Shown: positions 1 through 10,000 of the stretch, piece after piece
Numbering within the stretch: position 1 is the stretch's first letter
How the letters are laid out: every line of letters begins with the position of its first letter
Source of the DNA: Streptomyces yatensis
GTDB taxonomy: Bacteria; Actinomycetota; Actinomycetes; Streptomycetales; Streptomycetaceae
Direction: 5' to 3'
DNA: 64,000 nucleotides
NCBI RefSeq assembly: GCF_018069625.1
Contig: NZ_CP072941.1
Location: forward strand, 1 to 64,000
The notes under the pieces: generated by a model
Seen by the model: only the letters and a program-made list of their open reading frames with translations
What the model was told of the DNA's origin: nothing
Databases searched by the model: none
Program-made: the position numbers and the translations under genes

Positions 1-1
1 C

Positions 2-151
2 GCCGTGCGCGCCCGTGAGGACGCCGGCGCGCCGGAGGAGCCCGCTGAGGTGCAGAAGCTGTACGTGCAGGAGTTCGGCAAGATCAAGACGGAGGCCGGG
101 AGGATCGGGCCGCTGCTGGACAAGGCCACCTTGGCGGTGATGTCGCTGTGA
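2..151 (+). CDS. C-terminal end of a truncated gene, function unknown
   Basis: Frame 2 is open from the window edge to a TGA at 149-151 and encodes about 49 residues rich in Glu, Lys and Ala (ending KATLAVMSL). The composition suggests a helical C-terminus, and nothing more can be said about family. The stop overlaps the GTG start of the next gene in a GTGA arrangement (148-151), so the two are probably translationally coupled and belong to one operon that begins outside the window. Confidence 0.6.
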   Translation, partial: AVRAREDAGAPEEPAEVQKLYVQEFGKIKTEAGRIGPLLDKATLAVMSL

Positions 152-678
152 GTGTGGACTGCTGCGCGGAGCCGGCGGCCGGGCCGGTGGTCGACGCGCG
201 GGTACTGCGGCATGCGTGGACGGCGCTGGGCCCGCTGCGGTGCGGTGACTGGCCCACCCCGTACAGCCTCGAGCCCTGGCACCGGCAGGAGACGCTCGCG
301 GTGCTGGACGGGGTGCTCGCCGGGCTGTATCTGGTAGTCGACGCCGACGGCCGGCTGCGCTGGCTGGGCAAGGCCCGCCGCGTCGGCGGGGTCGGCACCC
401 GGCTGCGGAATCACTTGCGGCATCCCGAACGGGCCCGGGCCTTCACGGCGGTGTACGTCATCGAAGCCGACCCATTCAGCCCCCGCAAGGCGCTCGAGGC
501 GGCCGAGGGACGAGCCGCCGACGCCATCGGGTTGCGCGGCCGGATGGGCCCGCGTACGTGGCCGGTGGTCACCCAGGCCCAGTGGCTCGCCCTGGTCACC
601 GCTCAGCCTGCTCGGCGGGTCGTCCGTCCCCGATCGGAGAGGAGCGGCGCCGGGGAACAGACCGCGGCACCGGCCTGA
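148..678 (+). CDS. GIY-YIG-like nuclease-fold protein
   Basis: A 176-residue protein. Residues 59-90 read like a GIY-YIG core: GLY at 59-61, WLG at 72-74 in place of the usual YIG, then an Arg-rich helix (TRLRNHLR). A Glu at 117 or 120 lies where the metal-binding Glu of the family is found. The YIG motif is altered, so activity is uncertain. The GTG start overlaps the stop of the preceding gene. It ends just before a strong hairpin, so it is probably the last gene of its operon. The helicase-nuclease gene starts 212 bases downstream. The fold call is from motif reading only; a non-catalytic DNA-binding role is possible. Confidence 0.55.
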   Translation: MSVDCCAEPAAGPVVDARVLRHAWTALGPLRCGDWPTPYSLEPWHRQETLAVLDGVLAGLYLVVDADGRLRWLGKARRVGGVGTRLRNHLRHPERARAFTAVYVIEADPFSPRKALEAAEGRAADAIGLRGRMGPRTWPVVTQAQWLALVTAQPARRVVRPRSERSGAGEQTAAPA

Positions 679-683
679 CGGAC

Positions 684-743
684 CGCCCCCGGGGGCGCTT
701 CCCGGCTGCCGTCAGCGACGGGCCGGGAGCGCCCCCGGGGCGG
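684..743 (+). terminator. Probable terminator hairpin after the GIY-YIG-like gene
   Basis: Two near-complementary GC-rich arms of about 20 bases (about 684-705 and 721-743) with small bulges flank a loop of roughly 15 bases, directly after the stop at 678. There is no T-tract, which is usual for Streptomyces terminators. Confidence 0.55.
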
Positions 744-890
744 GGTTTCGGAACCGCTCTGGCAGGCACTGGCCGGGCGGGCCAGGAGTCGCTGTTCGCA
801 GAACAACGGGGCCGCCGGTGTGCGGCGCATGGAAAACGAGAAATTTCGGGACGGCTTGGGGCCGCCCGATGAGGTGAAGGAGGCGGCACG

Positions 891-3416
891 ATGCCGCTGA
901 ACTGGGATCTGATCGGCACGGGGGACAGTGAGGCGCTGCTGCGGCCCCGGGACATCTACGCGGGGTTGGCCAGCCGGCCGTGGCCGTATCTACGCCACGA
1001 GCAGGGCGAGGTGCTGGACAAGTGGTTCGACCGGCGTGACCAGCCAGACGTGGTGATCAAGCAGAACACCGGCGGGGGCAAGACGGCCGTCGGCCTGCTC
1101 ATCGCGCAGAGCACGCTGAACGAGGGCATCGGCAAGGCCGTGTACCTGACGCCGGACAACTACCTGGCCAAGCAGGTCCGCCAGGAGGCCGCCAAGCTCA
1201 ACATCGCCACCACGGACGATCCGTACAGCCAGGCGTTCATTACGGCCCAGGCTGTGCTGGTGACGAACTACCAGAAGCTGATCAATGGCAAGTCGGCGTT
1301 CGGTGTCGTCGGCGATGGCAAGGAACCGGACGAGCTGGGCATCGTCATCGTCGATGATGCGCATGCCGCGCTGGCGCGGACCGAGGACCAGTTCCGGCTG
1401 CGGGTGCCCGCTGCGCATGAGGCGCACGGCAAGCTGCTGGAGCTGTTCGCGGACGACCTGCGTCACCAGTCGGCCAACGCCTGGGCAGGACTGGAGGACA
1501 AGGACCCCACCGCGTTGGCACCGATCCCGTTCTGGGCGTGGGCCGACAAGCGCCACGAGGTGCTCAAGATCCTGCGGCCGCACCGCGAAGAGCACAACTT
1601 CAAGTTCGTGTGGCCGCTGCTCGCCGAGGTGCTGCACCTGTGCACCGCGACGGCGACGTCGGCGGCGATCGAGATCAGGCCCTCGTGCCCGCCGATCGAC
1701 CGCCTCCCGTCATTCGTACGCGCCCGCCGCCGGGTCTACCTGACCGCGACGCTCGCCGACGACAGCGCCCTGGTCACCGACTTCAGTGCCGACCCCAACC
1801 TCGTCGCGAAGCCCGTCACGCCGGGCAGCGCCGCCGACCTCGGTGAGCGGATGATCCTGGCCCCGGTGGCACTCAACCCGGACCTGGACGACGAGGCCGT
1901 ACGCGTGCTGGCCCGCCAGTTCGCCGACGGGGACCAGGACGGCGACGGCGTGGCCGAGACCGAACCGGTCAACGTCGTCGTGCTGGTCCCCAGCGAACGG
2001 GCCGCCGCGGCCTGGACACGCCACGCCCACCACATCTGGCGAGTCGGCGACCTCGAGACCGGCGTGAAGGAGCTCCAGGCCGGTCACGTGGGCCTGGTGG
2101 TACTGGTCAACAAGTACGACGGCGTCAATCTCCCGGCCGGCGCGTGCCGCCTGCTAGTCCTCGACGGGATTCCCCGGCCCCTGGACTCGGTGGAGCGACG
2201 CGAGGCCGTCGCACTGGCCGACAGCACCGTCCGCCTGGCCCGCGAGGTCCAGCGGATCGAACAGGGCATGGGCCGCGGCGTGCGCGACGGCGAGGACTAC
2301 TGCGCGGTCCTGCTGCTGGGCGCCAAGCTCGCCACGGCGATCCACGACGCCCGCCACCTGGCTCTGTTCTCCCCCGCGACCCAGGCGCAGCTGAAGCTGA
2401 GCCGGGACATCGCGGGCCAGATCAAGGGCGAAGGGCTGAACGATGTACGCCAAGCGCTGCGGGCCTGCCTGGGGCGGGCGCCGCAATGGCGAGAGCGCAG
2501 CCGGCGGGCGCTGGCGGAGGTGCGCTACGCCGAGCACGGGACGGTGCGGCCGGAAGCCATCGCCCTGCGCGAGGCGTTCGACTTCGCAGCCACCGGCCGC
2601 CCCTCGGCCGCAGCCGAGCGGGTGCAGAAGGCGGTCAACGCCCTCGGCGAGAACGACAAGGCGCTGCGGGGATGGCTGCGGGAGCAAAAGGCCGCCTACC
2701 TGCACCTGACCGACCCTGTGGCCGCCCAGCAGGCCCTGGCCGGCGCGCTGGTCGACAACACGTTCGTCCTGCGGTCCGTGCACGGCGCCGTCCCCGTGCG
2801 GCTCAAGGCAGCCGCGGTGCAGTCCCGTGCCGCCGCTGACTTCCTCGCGGACCGCTACCGCGACGGCGTCAGCCTGAGGCTCGGGGTGCAGGCGCTGTTC
2901 GAGGAAGTGGTCTGGGGCGATGACGAGCGCTCCGACGACGCCGAGGCGGCCTGGCAGAACCTGGGTGAGCATCTCGGGTTCGCCAGCAGCCGCCCGGAGA
3001 AGCTGTACGGCACGGGCCCGGACAACCTTTGGGCGCTCTCGGCCGCACAGCAGGCCGTCACCGAGCTGAAGACGGGGTGCACCACCGACACGATCGCGAA
3101 GAAGGACATGGACCAGCTCGGCGGCAGCGTCCGCTGGCTCAACGACCACAACCCGGAGGTGGAGGCCCTGCCGGTCATGGTGCACCCCAGCCGTGTCAGC
3201 GACGCCAAGGCCACCGCGGTGCCCGGCATGCGCGTCGTCACCCCGGCCCTGTTCGAGAAGCTGAAGGAGGCCGTGACGAGCTACGCGGCCGCGCTCGCCA
3301 GCAGCCCCGACCGCTGGGCGGACGAACAGGCCGTCCGCGACCAGCTCGCACACCACAAGCTCACCGGCGACCGGTTCTTCACCACCTACTCCGAGCCCGT
3401 GTGCGTCTCCTCCTGA
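891..3416 (+). CDS. SF2 helicase fused to a C-terminal PD-(D/E)XK-like nuclease
   Basis: An 841-residue protein. Helicase motifs: Walker A NTGGGKT (59-65), DDAH Walker B (155-158), a YLTAT motif III near 283-287, and motif VI QGMGRGVRD near 458-466, of the DinG/Rad3 flavour. After a long helical middle, the C-terminus has an Asp at 711 (GPDNLW), ELK at 725-727 and then DQLGGSVRWL, the spacing expected of a PD-(D/E)XK nuclease that often follows such helicases. This suggests an ATP-driven DNA-translocating nuclease, as in restriction or anti-phage systems. The start is ATG 891 with an AAGGAGG-type site at about 876-882. It is followed by a hairpin and then an Mrr-like nuclease gene. No methyltransferase is visible nearby. 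Confidence 0.75.
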   Translation: MPLNWDLIGTGDSEALLRPRDIYAGLASRPWPYLRHEQGEVLDKWFDRRDQPDVVIKQNTGGGKTAVGLLIAQSTLNEGIGKAVYLTPDNYLAKQVRQEAAKLNIATTDDPYSQAFITAQAVLVTNYQKLINGKSAFGVVGDGKEPDELGIVIVDDAHAALARTEDQFRLRVPAAHEAHGKLLELFADDLRHQSANAWAGLEDKDPTALAPIPFWAWADKRHEVLKILRPHREEHNFKFVWPLLAEVLHLCTATATSAAIEIRPSCPPIDRLPSFVRARRRVYLTATLADDSALVTDFSADPNLVAKPVTPGSAADLGERMILAPVALNPDLDDEAVRVLARQFADGDQDGDGVAETEPVNVVVLVPSERAAAAWTRHAHHIWRVGDLETGVKELQAGHVGLVVLVNKYDGVNLPAGACRLLVLDGIPRPLDSVERREAVALADSTVRLAREVQRIEQGMGRGVRDGEDYCAVLLLGAKLATAIHDARHLALFSPATQAQLKLSRDIAGQIKGEGLNDVRQALRACLGRAPQWRERSRRALAEVRYAEHGTVRPEAIALREAFDFAATGRPSAAAERVQKAVNALGENDKALRGWLREQKAAYLHLTDPVAAQQALAGALVDNTFVLRSVHGAVPVRLKAAAVQSRAAADFLADRYRDGVSLRLGVQALFEEVVWGDDERSDDAEAAWQNLGEHLGFASSRPEKLYGTGPDNLWALSAAQQAVTELKTGCTTDTIAKKDMDQLGGSVRWLNDHNPEVEALPVMVHPSRVSDAKATAVPGMRVVTPALFEKLKEAVTSYAAALASSPDRWADEQAVRDQLAHHKLTGDRFFTTYSEPVCVSS

Positions 3417-3444
3417 TCAACGCCCGGGGGTCCGGGGGCCCTGG

Positions 3445-3487
3445 GTCGGTACGGGCCTGCCGCATACACCGGCAGGCCGGTACCGAC
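3445..3487 (+). terminator. Hairpin terminator after the helicase-nuclease gene
   Basis: Arms of 18 bases (3445-3462 and 3470-3487) pair with a single mismatch around a 7-base loop, 28 bases past the stop at 3416. Confidence 0.7.
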
Positions 3488-3615
3488 CGGCGGGCGACGG
3501 TGGCCAGTTGGCAGCCCCTGGCACCGCTCGCCGGGGACCGGCGGGCGGTGCCAGGACGAGGAGTTCGGAGTGCTGAGCGGGACGGGATGTCAGAGAGGGT
3601 TCATAGGGTGGGCGT

Positions 3616-5283
3616 GTGGTGAGAGTTCCGTGGGAGAAGCTGGCCGAGAACCCCAGGCTGTCGGAGTCCCTGGTGACGCTGCTGGTAATGCGCCTGCGCA
3701 AGCGGGCGCAGCCGGTCGACGGGACGGGCGGGGACGGCGGCCGGGACCTGTTCGAGTACACCGACAACGGTGAACTGATCGTGTACGAGGCGAAGTCGTT
3801 CACTGGCCGGATGAGTGCGGGACGCCGCAGGCAGGTGGAGCGGTCGCTGGTGTCGGCGGCCCGTCATCAGCCAGACCACTGGGATCTCCTCGTGCCGATC
3901 GACCCGAACCCGGTCGAGCAGCGGTGGTTCGACAGCCTGCGCGGAGGGTTCCCGTTCGTGCGGCGGTGGCGGGGGCGCAGCTGGCTGGACGAGAAGTTCG
4001 CGGCCCATCCCGATCTGGTGCGCTACGCGCTGCAGGAGTCCGCCGACTACATCCTGGAGCGCATCGCCGAGGCGCGTGCTGAGCGCGATGTGCTGGCCGG
4101 CGGGATCAGCGACTACGCCGAGCGGGTCCGCGCGCTGCATGAGCGGGTCCAGGAGATCTCCCCGCACCACGCGGTGCGCACCTCTCTGGACGCCGACGGC
4201 CGGACGATCGTGCACCTGACGCCCCGGGGGCCCGACCCGGACGGGCAGAACGCCATCCAGCTCACCGCCCGAATCCGGTTCGCCGGCGGTGACCCGCAGG
4301 AGACCCGGCGAAGGCTGCGGTTCGAGGAGGCCCTGCGCTTCGGAGGCGAGGTGGAGCTGACCGCGGACAACCTCGCCGAAGCCGCCCTGTCGGGCCCCGC
4401 CGGGCTGGGGCTGGAGCGGATCGCGGTCGGTGGCGTGCGCATCACCTCGCCCCGTCAGGAGATGACACCGCCGCTGCGGGGGCAGGTCGTCGTCCAGCAG
4501 TCTTCGGGTGTGCCGCTCGCCTCCCTGCCTGTGGCGTTCACGCACCGGGTGAGCGGCCTCGACGGCGGAACACTCCACGGCCGCGACGGCACCGGAGTGC
4601 TTCGGGTGCGGCTGCGCTACCACCCCCGCAACCGCTCCGCCCGGCTGACGTTCTCCTTCGAGCTGCCCGAGTCGGTCCTGCCGCAGGCCATGGTGCCGGT
4701 GCTCCGGCTGATCGCACTCAGCCGCCCCGGACGCTTCCTGGAGGTCGGCTTCGCCGGAGCCGGTACCGTCCGGTTGCGGGCTCCTATCACCACGAGCATG
4801 ACGCCGGCCAGCTGGGAACCCGGCGAGGCCCAACTGTGGGCCGACGCCTTCGACGAGCTAACACAACTACAGACCCGCACCCACCAGTTCTTCCCACTCC
4901 CCGACGACTTCGGCACACGGGAAGCCCGGGAGGTCAAGGATGCTCTCGCGCTGCTCGACGGCGAAGAGGCCGTGCTACGGGGCGACACCGTGTCCGTGGG
5001 CGCCCACAGCGCCGAGGCCCTCACCAACCTGGGCGACCTCTTCCACAACGGGATGCTCCGCGTCACCAACGACTGCGAGTCGACGCTCTTCACCTTCGGC
5101 GATCACGAGATCGACCTCGGGCCCTGCACCGAGATCTACACCATGGACAAGATCCTGAACATGCAGGAGGCCCGGCGCGACCTCGCCGCGCACGGACACG
5201 CCACCGTCTTGCTGCGCCTCACCGAACGCTTCCCGCCGGTGCGCTACCTCAGACCCGAACGCTCCAGAAGCACCGAGGAGTGA
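3616..5283 (+). CDS. Mrr-type restriction endonuclease-like protein with a long C-terminal region
   Basis: A 555-residue protein with an N-terminal PD-(D/E)XK core: GGDGGRD with Asp44, a beta-hairpin, then YEAK with Glu58 and Lys60. Mrr-like nucleases have this D, E-x-K arrangement after a G-G-D-G-G-R-D turn. Residues 120-160 are helical. The rest (about 180-555) is probably beta-rich and I do not recognise it; it may be the sensor or target-binding part. The GTG start at 3616 was chosen because the nuclease core needs these residues; its ribosome site is weak (AGGGTGGG). Same strand as the helicase-nuclease gene, so it may be part of the same defence locus, but a hairpin lies between them. 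Confidence 0.65.
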   Translation: MVRVPWEKLAENPRLSESLVTLLVMRLRKRAQPVDGTGGDGGRDLFEYTDNGELIVYEAKSFTGRMSAGRRRQVERSLVSAARHQPDHWDLLVPIDPNPVEQRWFDSLRGGFPFVRRWRGRSWLDEKFAAHPDLVRYALQESADYILERIAEARAERDVLAGGISDYAERVRALHERVQEISPHHAVRTSLDADGRTIVHLTPRGPDPDGQNAIQLTARIRFAGGDPQETRRRLRFEEALRFGGEVELTADNLAEAALSGPAGLGLERIAVGGVRITSPRQEMTPPLRGQVVVQQSSGVPLASLPVAFTHRVSGLDGGTLHGRDGTGVLRVRLRYHPRNRSARLTFSFELPESVLPQAMVPVLRLIALSRPGRFLEVGFAGAGTVRLRAPITTSMTPASWEPGEAQLWADAFDELTQLQTRTHQFFPLPDDFGTREAREVKDALALLDGEEAVLRGDTVSVGAHSAEALTNLGDLFHNGMLRVTNDCESTLFTFGDHEIDLGPCTEIYTMDKILNMQEARRDLAAHGHATVLLRLTERFPPVRYLRPERSRSTEE

Positions 5284-5997
5284 CAGGCACTGCCGAGCCG
5301 GTGGCGGCACAGGTGCACGGGAACGATCAGGACGTGGTCTCGGCGGCGCGACAGTCGTGCGGGGCGGCTACTCAGACCGTCCACCGCGACGGGCACGGAC
5401 GGCGGCGAGGAGGGCGGCGAAAGGACCGTGGGAGACGGCCTCTGGTGGCCGCGTCGCCGACGGCCGACGATGTCCTGGAGGATCAGGACGGGGGTGGGCG
5501 TGGAGCTGACGCGTTCTTCAGCGGCGGAGTGGCTTCCAGCGGGGTCAACCGTCGTTCAGTCTGGTCTGATGAGGATCGGTGCAGCTCAGTAGCAGTGCGG
5601 AGGACCGTACCGCGCGCAACAGGTGTTGCGCTATCACCCGATCGGGTAAGGAGCGCACCGACTCATTGAGGCCCGCATCCGAGATCGAATGTCAGAAGGC
5701 ACCACACGCTGGCCGCGGTGCAGGCGTACCGCAAGGGCGCCCACTTCATCGGGCACGACTGGTCGACCGGAGAACCACCATCTGCGCGAGCGGCCGGGAG
5801 CCCGACGTCATCCGACTGGCGCAACGGCGCTGACTCAGAACCTTGACCGGCCAACCACGCTTGACAATGGTCCCCGGCATGGGGCCCCTGATCGAAGGCC
5901 ACGGTGCGGGCGTTTGCCGTGGCGACCGGTGCCGGTTGACCAGATGGTAAGGGCCGGGCATGGCGGAAGGGACTCGCCGGCAACTCCGCCCCTCGGG
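5284..5997. other. Intergenic region without a convincing gene
   Basis: This lies between a plus-strand nuclease gene and a convergent minus-strand gene. Only shadow frames are open. One short plus-frame stretch near 5700-5770 has protein-like composition (VQAYRKGAHFIGHDWSTG) but no start or matching length, so it may be a gene remnant. I see no RNA gene. Confidence 0.4.
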
Positions 5998-6816
5998 TTA
6001 ACTATCCAAGTGTGGAGCCTCTCCGTCGTCCTCCACCGGGCGGGCCAGCGACGGCCGCGCCGCCGCGATCATCGCGTCCTCGCTGCGGCTCCGGTGCTTG
6101 GCGGGAATCGCGGAGCCGATGTCGATGTAGGACCGCCAGAACGGCCACCAGTCCCGGTTGCGCCGGAAGACGAGCGCCCGGTACATCGGCGTCAGCGGCC
6201 GGTCTCGGCCAGCGGCCACCACGGTCTGTGAGCTAATCGCGGCAGTCGCCTTCAGCAGACCGCCGACCCGAGACAGGGTGATGGCGGCTCCGCTGGCCTG
6301 ACCGGCGACGTCGGCCTCCGCGGACCTCTCGGCGTTGTGTGTCGTCGCGATCACGCCGGATGTCGCCTCTTTCACGTAGCTGACGACGATCTCGTCCACT
6401 TCAATCTCCTTGGCCTCGAAGAGGCGCATCATGATCGAGCGTACCGGCCGTTCGTCGACGAACTCGTGGCGGCGCACGCGTTCCAGAACCATGGCTGCCG
6501 CGCCGGACCGGGAAAAGTTGATTTCCAATTTCGCATTGGCATCAGCCAAGACATTCAGCGCATCGCCGGCGCTGACCTGCACTCCTGCTCCAAAATTCAC
6601 ACTGCCCGTTGTCGCGACCGTTTGATCAGGCTCCTCAAGAATTCGCACTGCTGGCATTTGTGCGCGCGTCGCAAGGCTGCCGGAACGCTCGAAAGTGCCA
6701 CCGGTCGTGAGGCGGCCGATGTCGCCAAGCTGGACACCTGTCCCGGGCAACCAGGTTCCATAGCAGTCGAACTCACGAAATACAAGGTCGAAGTAACCAC
6801 GCAGACCTGATTCCAT
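5998..6816 (-). CDS. Unknown protein, candidate effector partner of the CHAT protease
   Basis: A 272-residue protein with no signal peptide or obvious membrane helix. The N-terminus has a Gly/Pro-rich region (WLPGTGVQLGDIGRL), followed by alternating polar and hydrophobic segments that suggest beta-strands, a helical stretch near 125-150 and a basic, flexible C-terminus of about 40 residues. Size, mixed alpha/beta pattern, a short C-terminal tail and position beside a caspase-like protease resemble bacterial gasdermins, but I cannot see a diagnostic motif. The only N-terminal cysteine is at 18, further in than the acylated Cys of known gasdermins. Start ATG 6816 has a GAAGGGCGAG site. It is divergent from the CHAT gene across 232 bases, so the two may be co-regulated. 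The assignment is a hypothesis. Confidence 0.45.
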   Translation of the reverse strand: MESGLRGYFDLVFREFDCYGTWLPGTGVQLGDIGRLTTGGTFERSGSLATRAQMPAVRILEEPDQTVATTGSVNFGAGVQVSAGDALNVLADANAKLEINFSRSGAAAMVLERVRRHEFVDERPVRSIMMRLFEAKEIEVDEIVVSYVKEATSGVIATTHNAERSAEADVAGQASGAAITLSRVGGLLKATAAISSQTVVAAGRDRPLTPMYRALVFRRNRDWWPFWRSYIDIGSAIPAKHRSRSEDAMIAAARPSLARPVEDDGEAPHLDS

Positions 6817-7048
6817 CTCGCCCTTCGATGTTTTCTTAGTCCACTCTGGACACGTCCGTATTTAAGAGCTGCCCCACAATCACCGGTGGATGAGCGAGCG
6901 GCGTCAGATGCGGTCAATCGCAAGGCGGCGAGGCATCCTCAGAGTGATTCCATTCGGATGTTTTGCCAACGCATCGAGTCGCCGTAGCTGACGCCGAGGC
7001 TGCCCGCCCGGGATTGCGGGACAGCCCTTAGCCCGGAAAAATTGTGGT
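6817..7048. promoter_or_regulatory. Divergent promoter region of the CHAT locus
   Basis: A 232-base gap between divergent starts, clearly richer in A+T than its surroundings (for example around 6829-6870). It must hold both promoters. I did not identify a confident -35/-10 pair or operator. Confidence 0.5.
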
Positions 7049-10000
7049 GTGAATGTGTGGAACGGCTCCGAGGAAAAGATACCTCTGGAGTCGGGTCCGG
7101 CCACTGTCGCCGACGATCGCGTGTCGGCCGCGGAAGCCGCCCTGCAGGTCGCCCGGCGGGCCGGCGGCGATCTGCGCGGGGCGCTGGCCGAGGCCGCGAC
7201 CGCTTACCGAGAGGCCGACCGGCGCGATGAGGCGATCGCCGCCTACCGGGAACTTGCCACCGTGCTAGGGGGGCTAGTCACGGCGGACGACCAGGTCCGT
7301 GCCGCCGGCAGCGACATGTGGGTGGCTCGGTTGGCACAGGAGGCGGACGAGGACCACATCGTCCGGCACCACCTCACCACTGCCACCGAGCGCTGCGCCG
7401 CACTGGAACAGCGCTGGGGCTCCCAGCCGGTGTGCGCACTCATTAGGTTGGAGGCCGCCTGCCGAATGGGGGTGCTCGCCCTGCGGGCCGGGGAGGTCGA
7501 ATCGGCCTGGGAGCAGTTGCTGCGGGCGGTCATAGCGGCCGATCCCGCCGTCCAAGAAGCGGATCTCCCCAGTCTGGCCCACGCCGCGATAGTTGCCGCC
7601 CGAATCTTGGCCGCCAATGGCCTGCTCGGCACTGCCGGGAATGTTCTGGACGCGCTGACCGGCCACGCGGAGGCATCCGGGGACACCCTGCTCGCCGGAC
7701 AGGCTTTGGAGGCGGACGGCGAGCTGGAGGCTCGCTTCGGGGATGAGCCGACCGCCATCCGGTTGCTGCGGCGGGCTGGCCTCGCCATCGGCGACCAGCC
7801 CGATTCCCCGGACGCCAAGGCCAGGGCAGGTGTCCTGTCCCAGGCGGGGCTCTGCGCCGACCGTCTCGGCGACTATGCCCTGGCCCGGTTCTTGTATCAG
7901 CGGGCCCTCGACCACTACGCCGCGGTGCTGCCACCCGGGGCTGTCGACGTGTTGATGAACCGGTACAACCTTGCGGAGATCGCCCGGGTGACCGGCGACA
8001 ACGAGACCGTGATCCGGGATCTCACCGAGATCACCGACGTCCTGCGCGGCCAGGGCGCCGACGCCCCACCGGAGTTCCGTTGCACGGCCCTCAAAAACCT
8101 CGGCGTGGCCCTCCTGGACACCGGACGCCTCGACCGGGCGCAATCGGTCTTTACCGAGGCGCTGTCGGTACCGGGTCGGCCGGCCGCCCGGAAAGCGGAG
8201 ATCGTGTTCAGCCGGGCCCGCGCGAGATCCCGGTCGCAGCAGGGCTCGGTTGATATGGACGAGATCCGCAACGCCGTCGCCGGTGTCCTCGCCGAGAACG
8301 GCGCGGACAGCATGCCCTATCTGCTGGCCCGGTGGAGCTCGGCCGGGTTCCTGCCCCTCGACGAGGCGGCGGCCGTCTACCGTTCCCTCCTGGAGAAGGT
8401 GGCGGGCGCGGACGATCACCAGTCGCGGGACCTCCGCCGGCGCGTCCTGCGCTCACTCGGCATGCTGCGCTGGCGGCAGGGCGATGCCGTAGGGATGCTC
8501 GAATCCCTACGCGGCGCCCTCGGCGAGGCGGAGCGCGAGCACGCCGAGACCTGGCGGGTCCGTTCGGCCTTCGAGCCCGGTCCGGCCAAGCGATTCGACC
8601 TTGAGCGGCTCCTGCTGACCTTGGTAGCACGGCGCTTCCGCGATCAGGACGAGGCCCGACGGCTGGCGTTCCGTGCCGCGGTCGGCACCAAGCGGCTGAG
8701 CGCCGAGATGATCTTGGCGCAGAACGAGTTGATCCTGCGGGGCTTCACCCGGCTGCTACCAGCCCGGGATCTCGCGGCGGCCCTGCGCCGCGGCTGGGGA
8801 GCCACCGGCGCACCGACGGAGGACAAACAGCAGCAACTCGACGAGGTGGAACGACAGCTCTCGCTTGCGGTACCCCGGGAGGTCTTGCTCGAACTCCTCG
8901 ATCACTCGACGGCCGAGTACGTTGCCGCGCACCTGCCCACCAACGTAACGCTCGTAGAGTACGTCCGGTGCCCGGGTTTCGACCCGCCCGAAGATGCTGG
9001 CCCCTCAGCGATCGGCGGTCCCGCGTGGTACGCCGCCTTCGTGCTGCCCAACGGCCGCCCCGAAGAAATGGCCCTGCTGGATCTGGGCGAGGCAGCCCGG
9101 ATCGACGAAGCGGCACAGATGTTCTGGAGCGCCATCGCAGATGCTGACCTTCCTGAGCCACAGTGGCGTGTTTACTCCCGTCGGCTGGCTGAGCTGATCT
9201 GGAACCCGCTGCTGGCGTCCCTGCCTGCCGACGACATGCGGGTCATAGCCATAGCCCCAGACGGGGCACTCTGCCGGGTGCCGTTCGATGCCTTGATCGG
9301 TGCCGACGGGCTGCCGCTGCTGGCGACGAACCGGCTGTCACTGCTGGCAACCGGACGCGACGCCGGACGCGGGGGGTCGCGCGCCAATCGGCGCGGCACA
9401 CCGCCCGTGGTCATCGCTGCCCCGGACTACGGCACGCCACAGGACACCTTCATGCCGTTGCAAGAGACGCGCGCGGAGGGCGAAGCCATCGCCGACCTAC
9501 TGGGCGTGGCGGCCGTGACGGATGGCGCGGCCACCCGCGACTATCTGCTGAGCCGCGCCGACCCGGAGATCCTGCACCTAGCCACCCATGGCTACTACCT
9601 CCCGGTACCGGCCGACGGCGCGGACCGGACGGCACGGCATCCGTTGCTCGACAGCGGCATCGCGTTGGCCGGCGCGAACTGCGGGGCATCGGGTCTTGTC
9701 ACCGCCCTGGACGTCCTCGGCATGGGGCTCGCCGGCACCGACCTCGTCGTGCTGTCGGCGTGTGAGAGCGGCCTGGGACCGCTCGACAATGAGGAGGGTC
9801 TAATGGGGGTGGCGCGGTCGTTCCTGCTGTCCGGCGCCCGCTCAGTGGTGTGGTCACTGTGGCGGGTGGACGATGTGGCCACTGCACGGCTGATGACGCT
9901 GTTCTACCGGCGGATGCTGGCCGGCTTCGCGCGGAGCGTCGCGCTGCGGGACAGCAAGATGGAGCTGTACGCCGAGGAGCCGAACCGTCCCGATCTGTGG

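Noticed and set aside
2154..3356. 400-residue minus-strand frame
   Set aside because: Antisense of the helicase-nuclease gene.
5689..6231. 180-residue plus-strand frame
   Set aside because: Starts in the intergenic gap and runs antisense into the 272-residue minus-strand gene; Pro/Arg-rich, no ribosome site.
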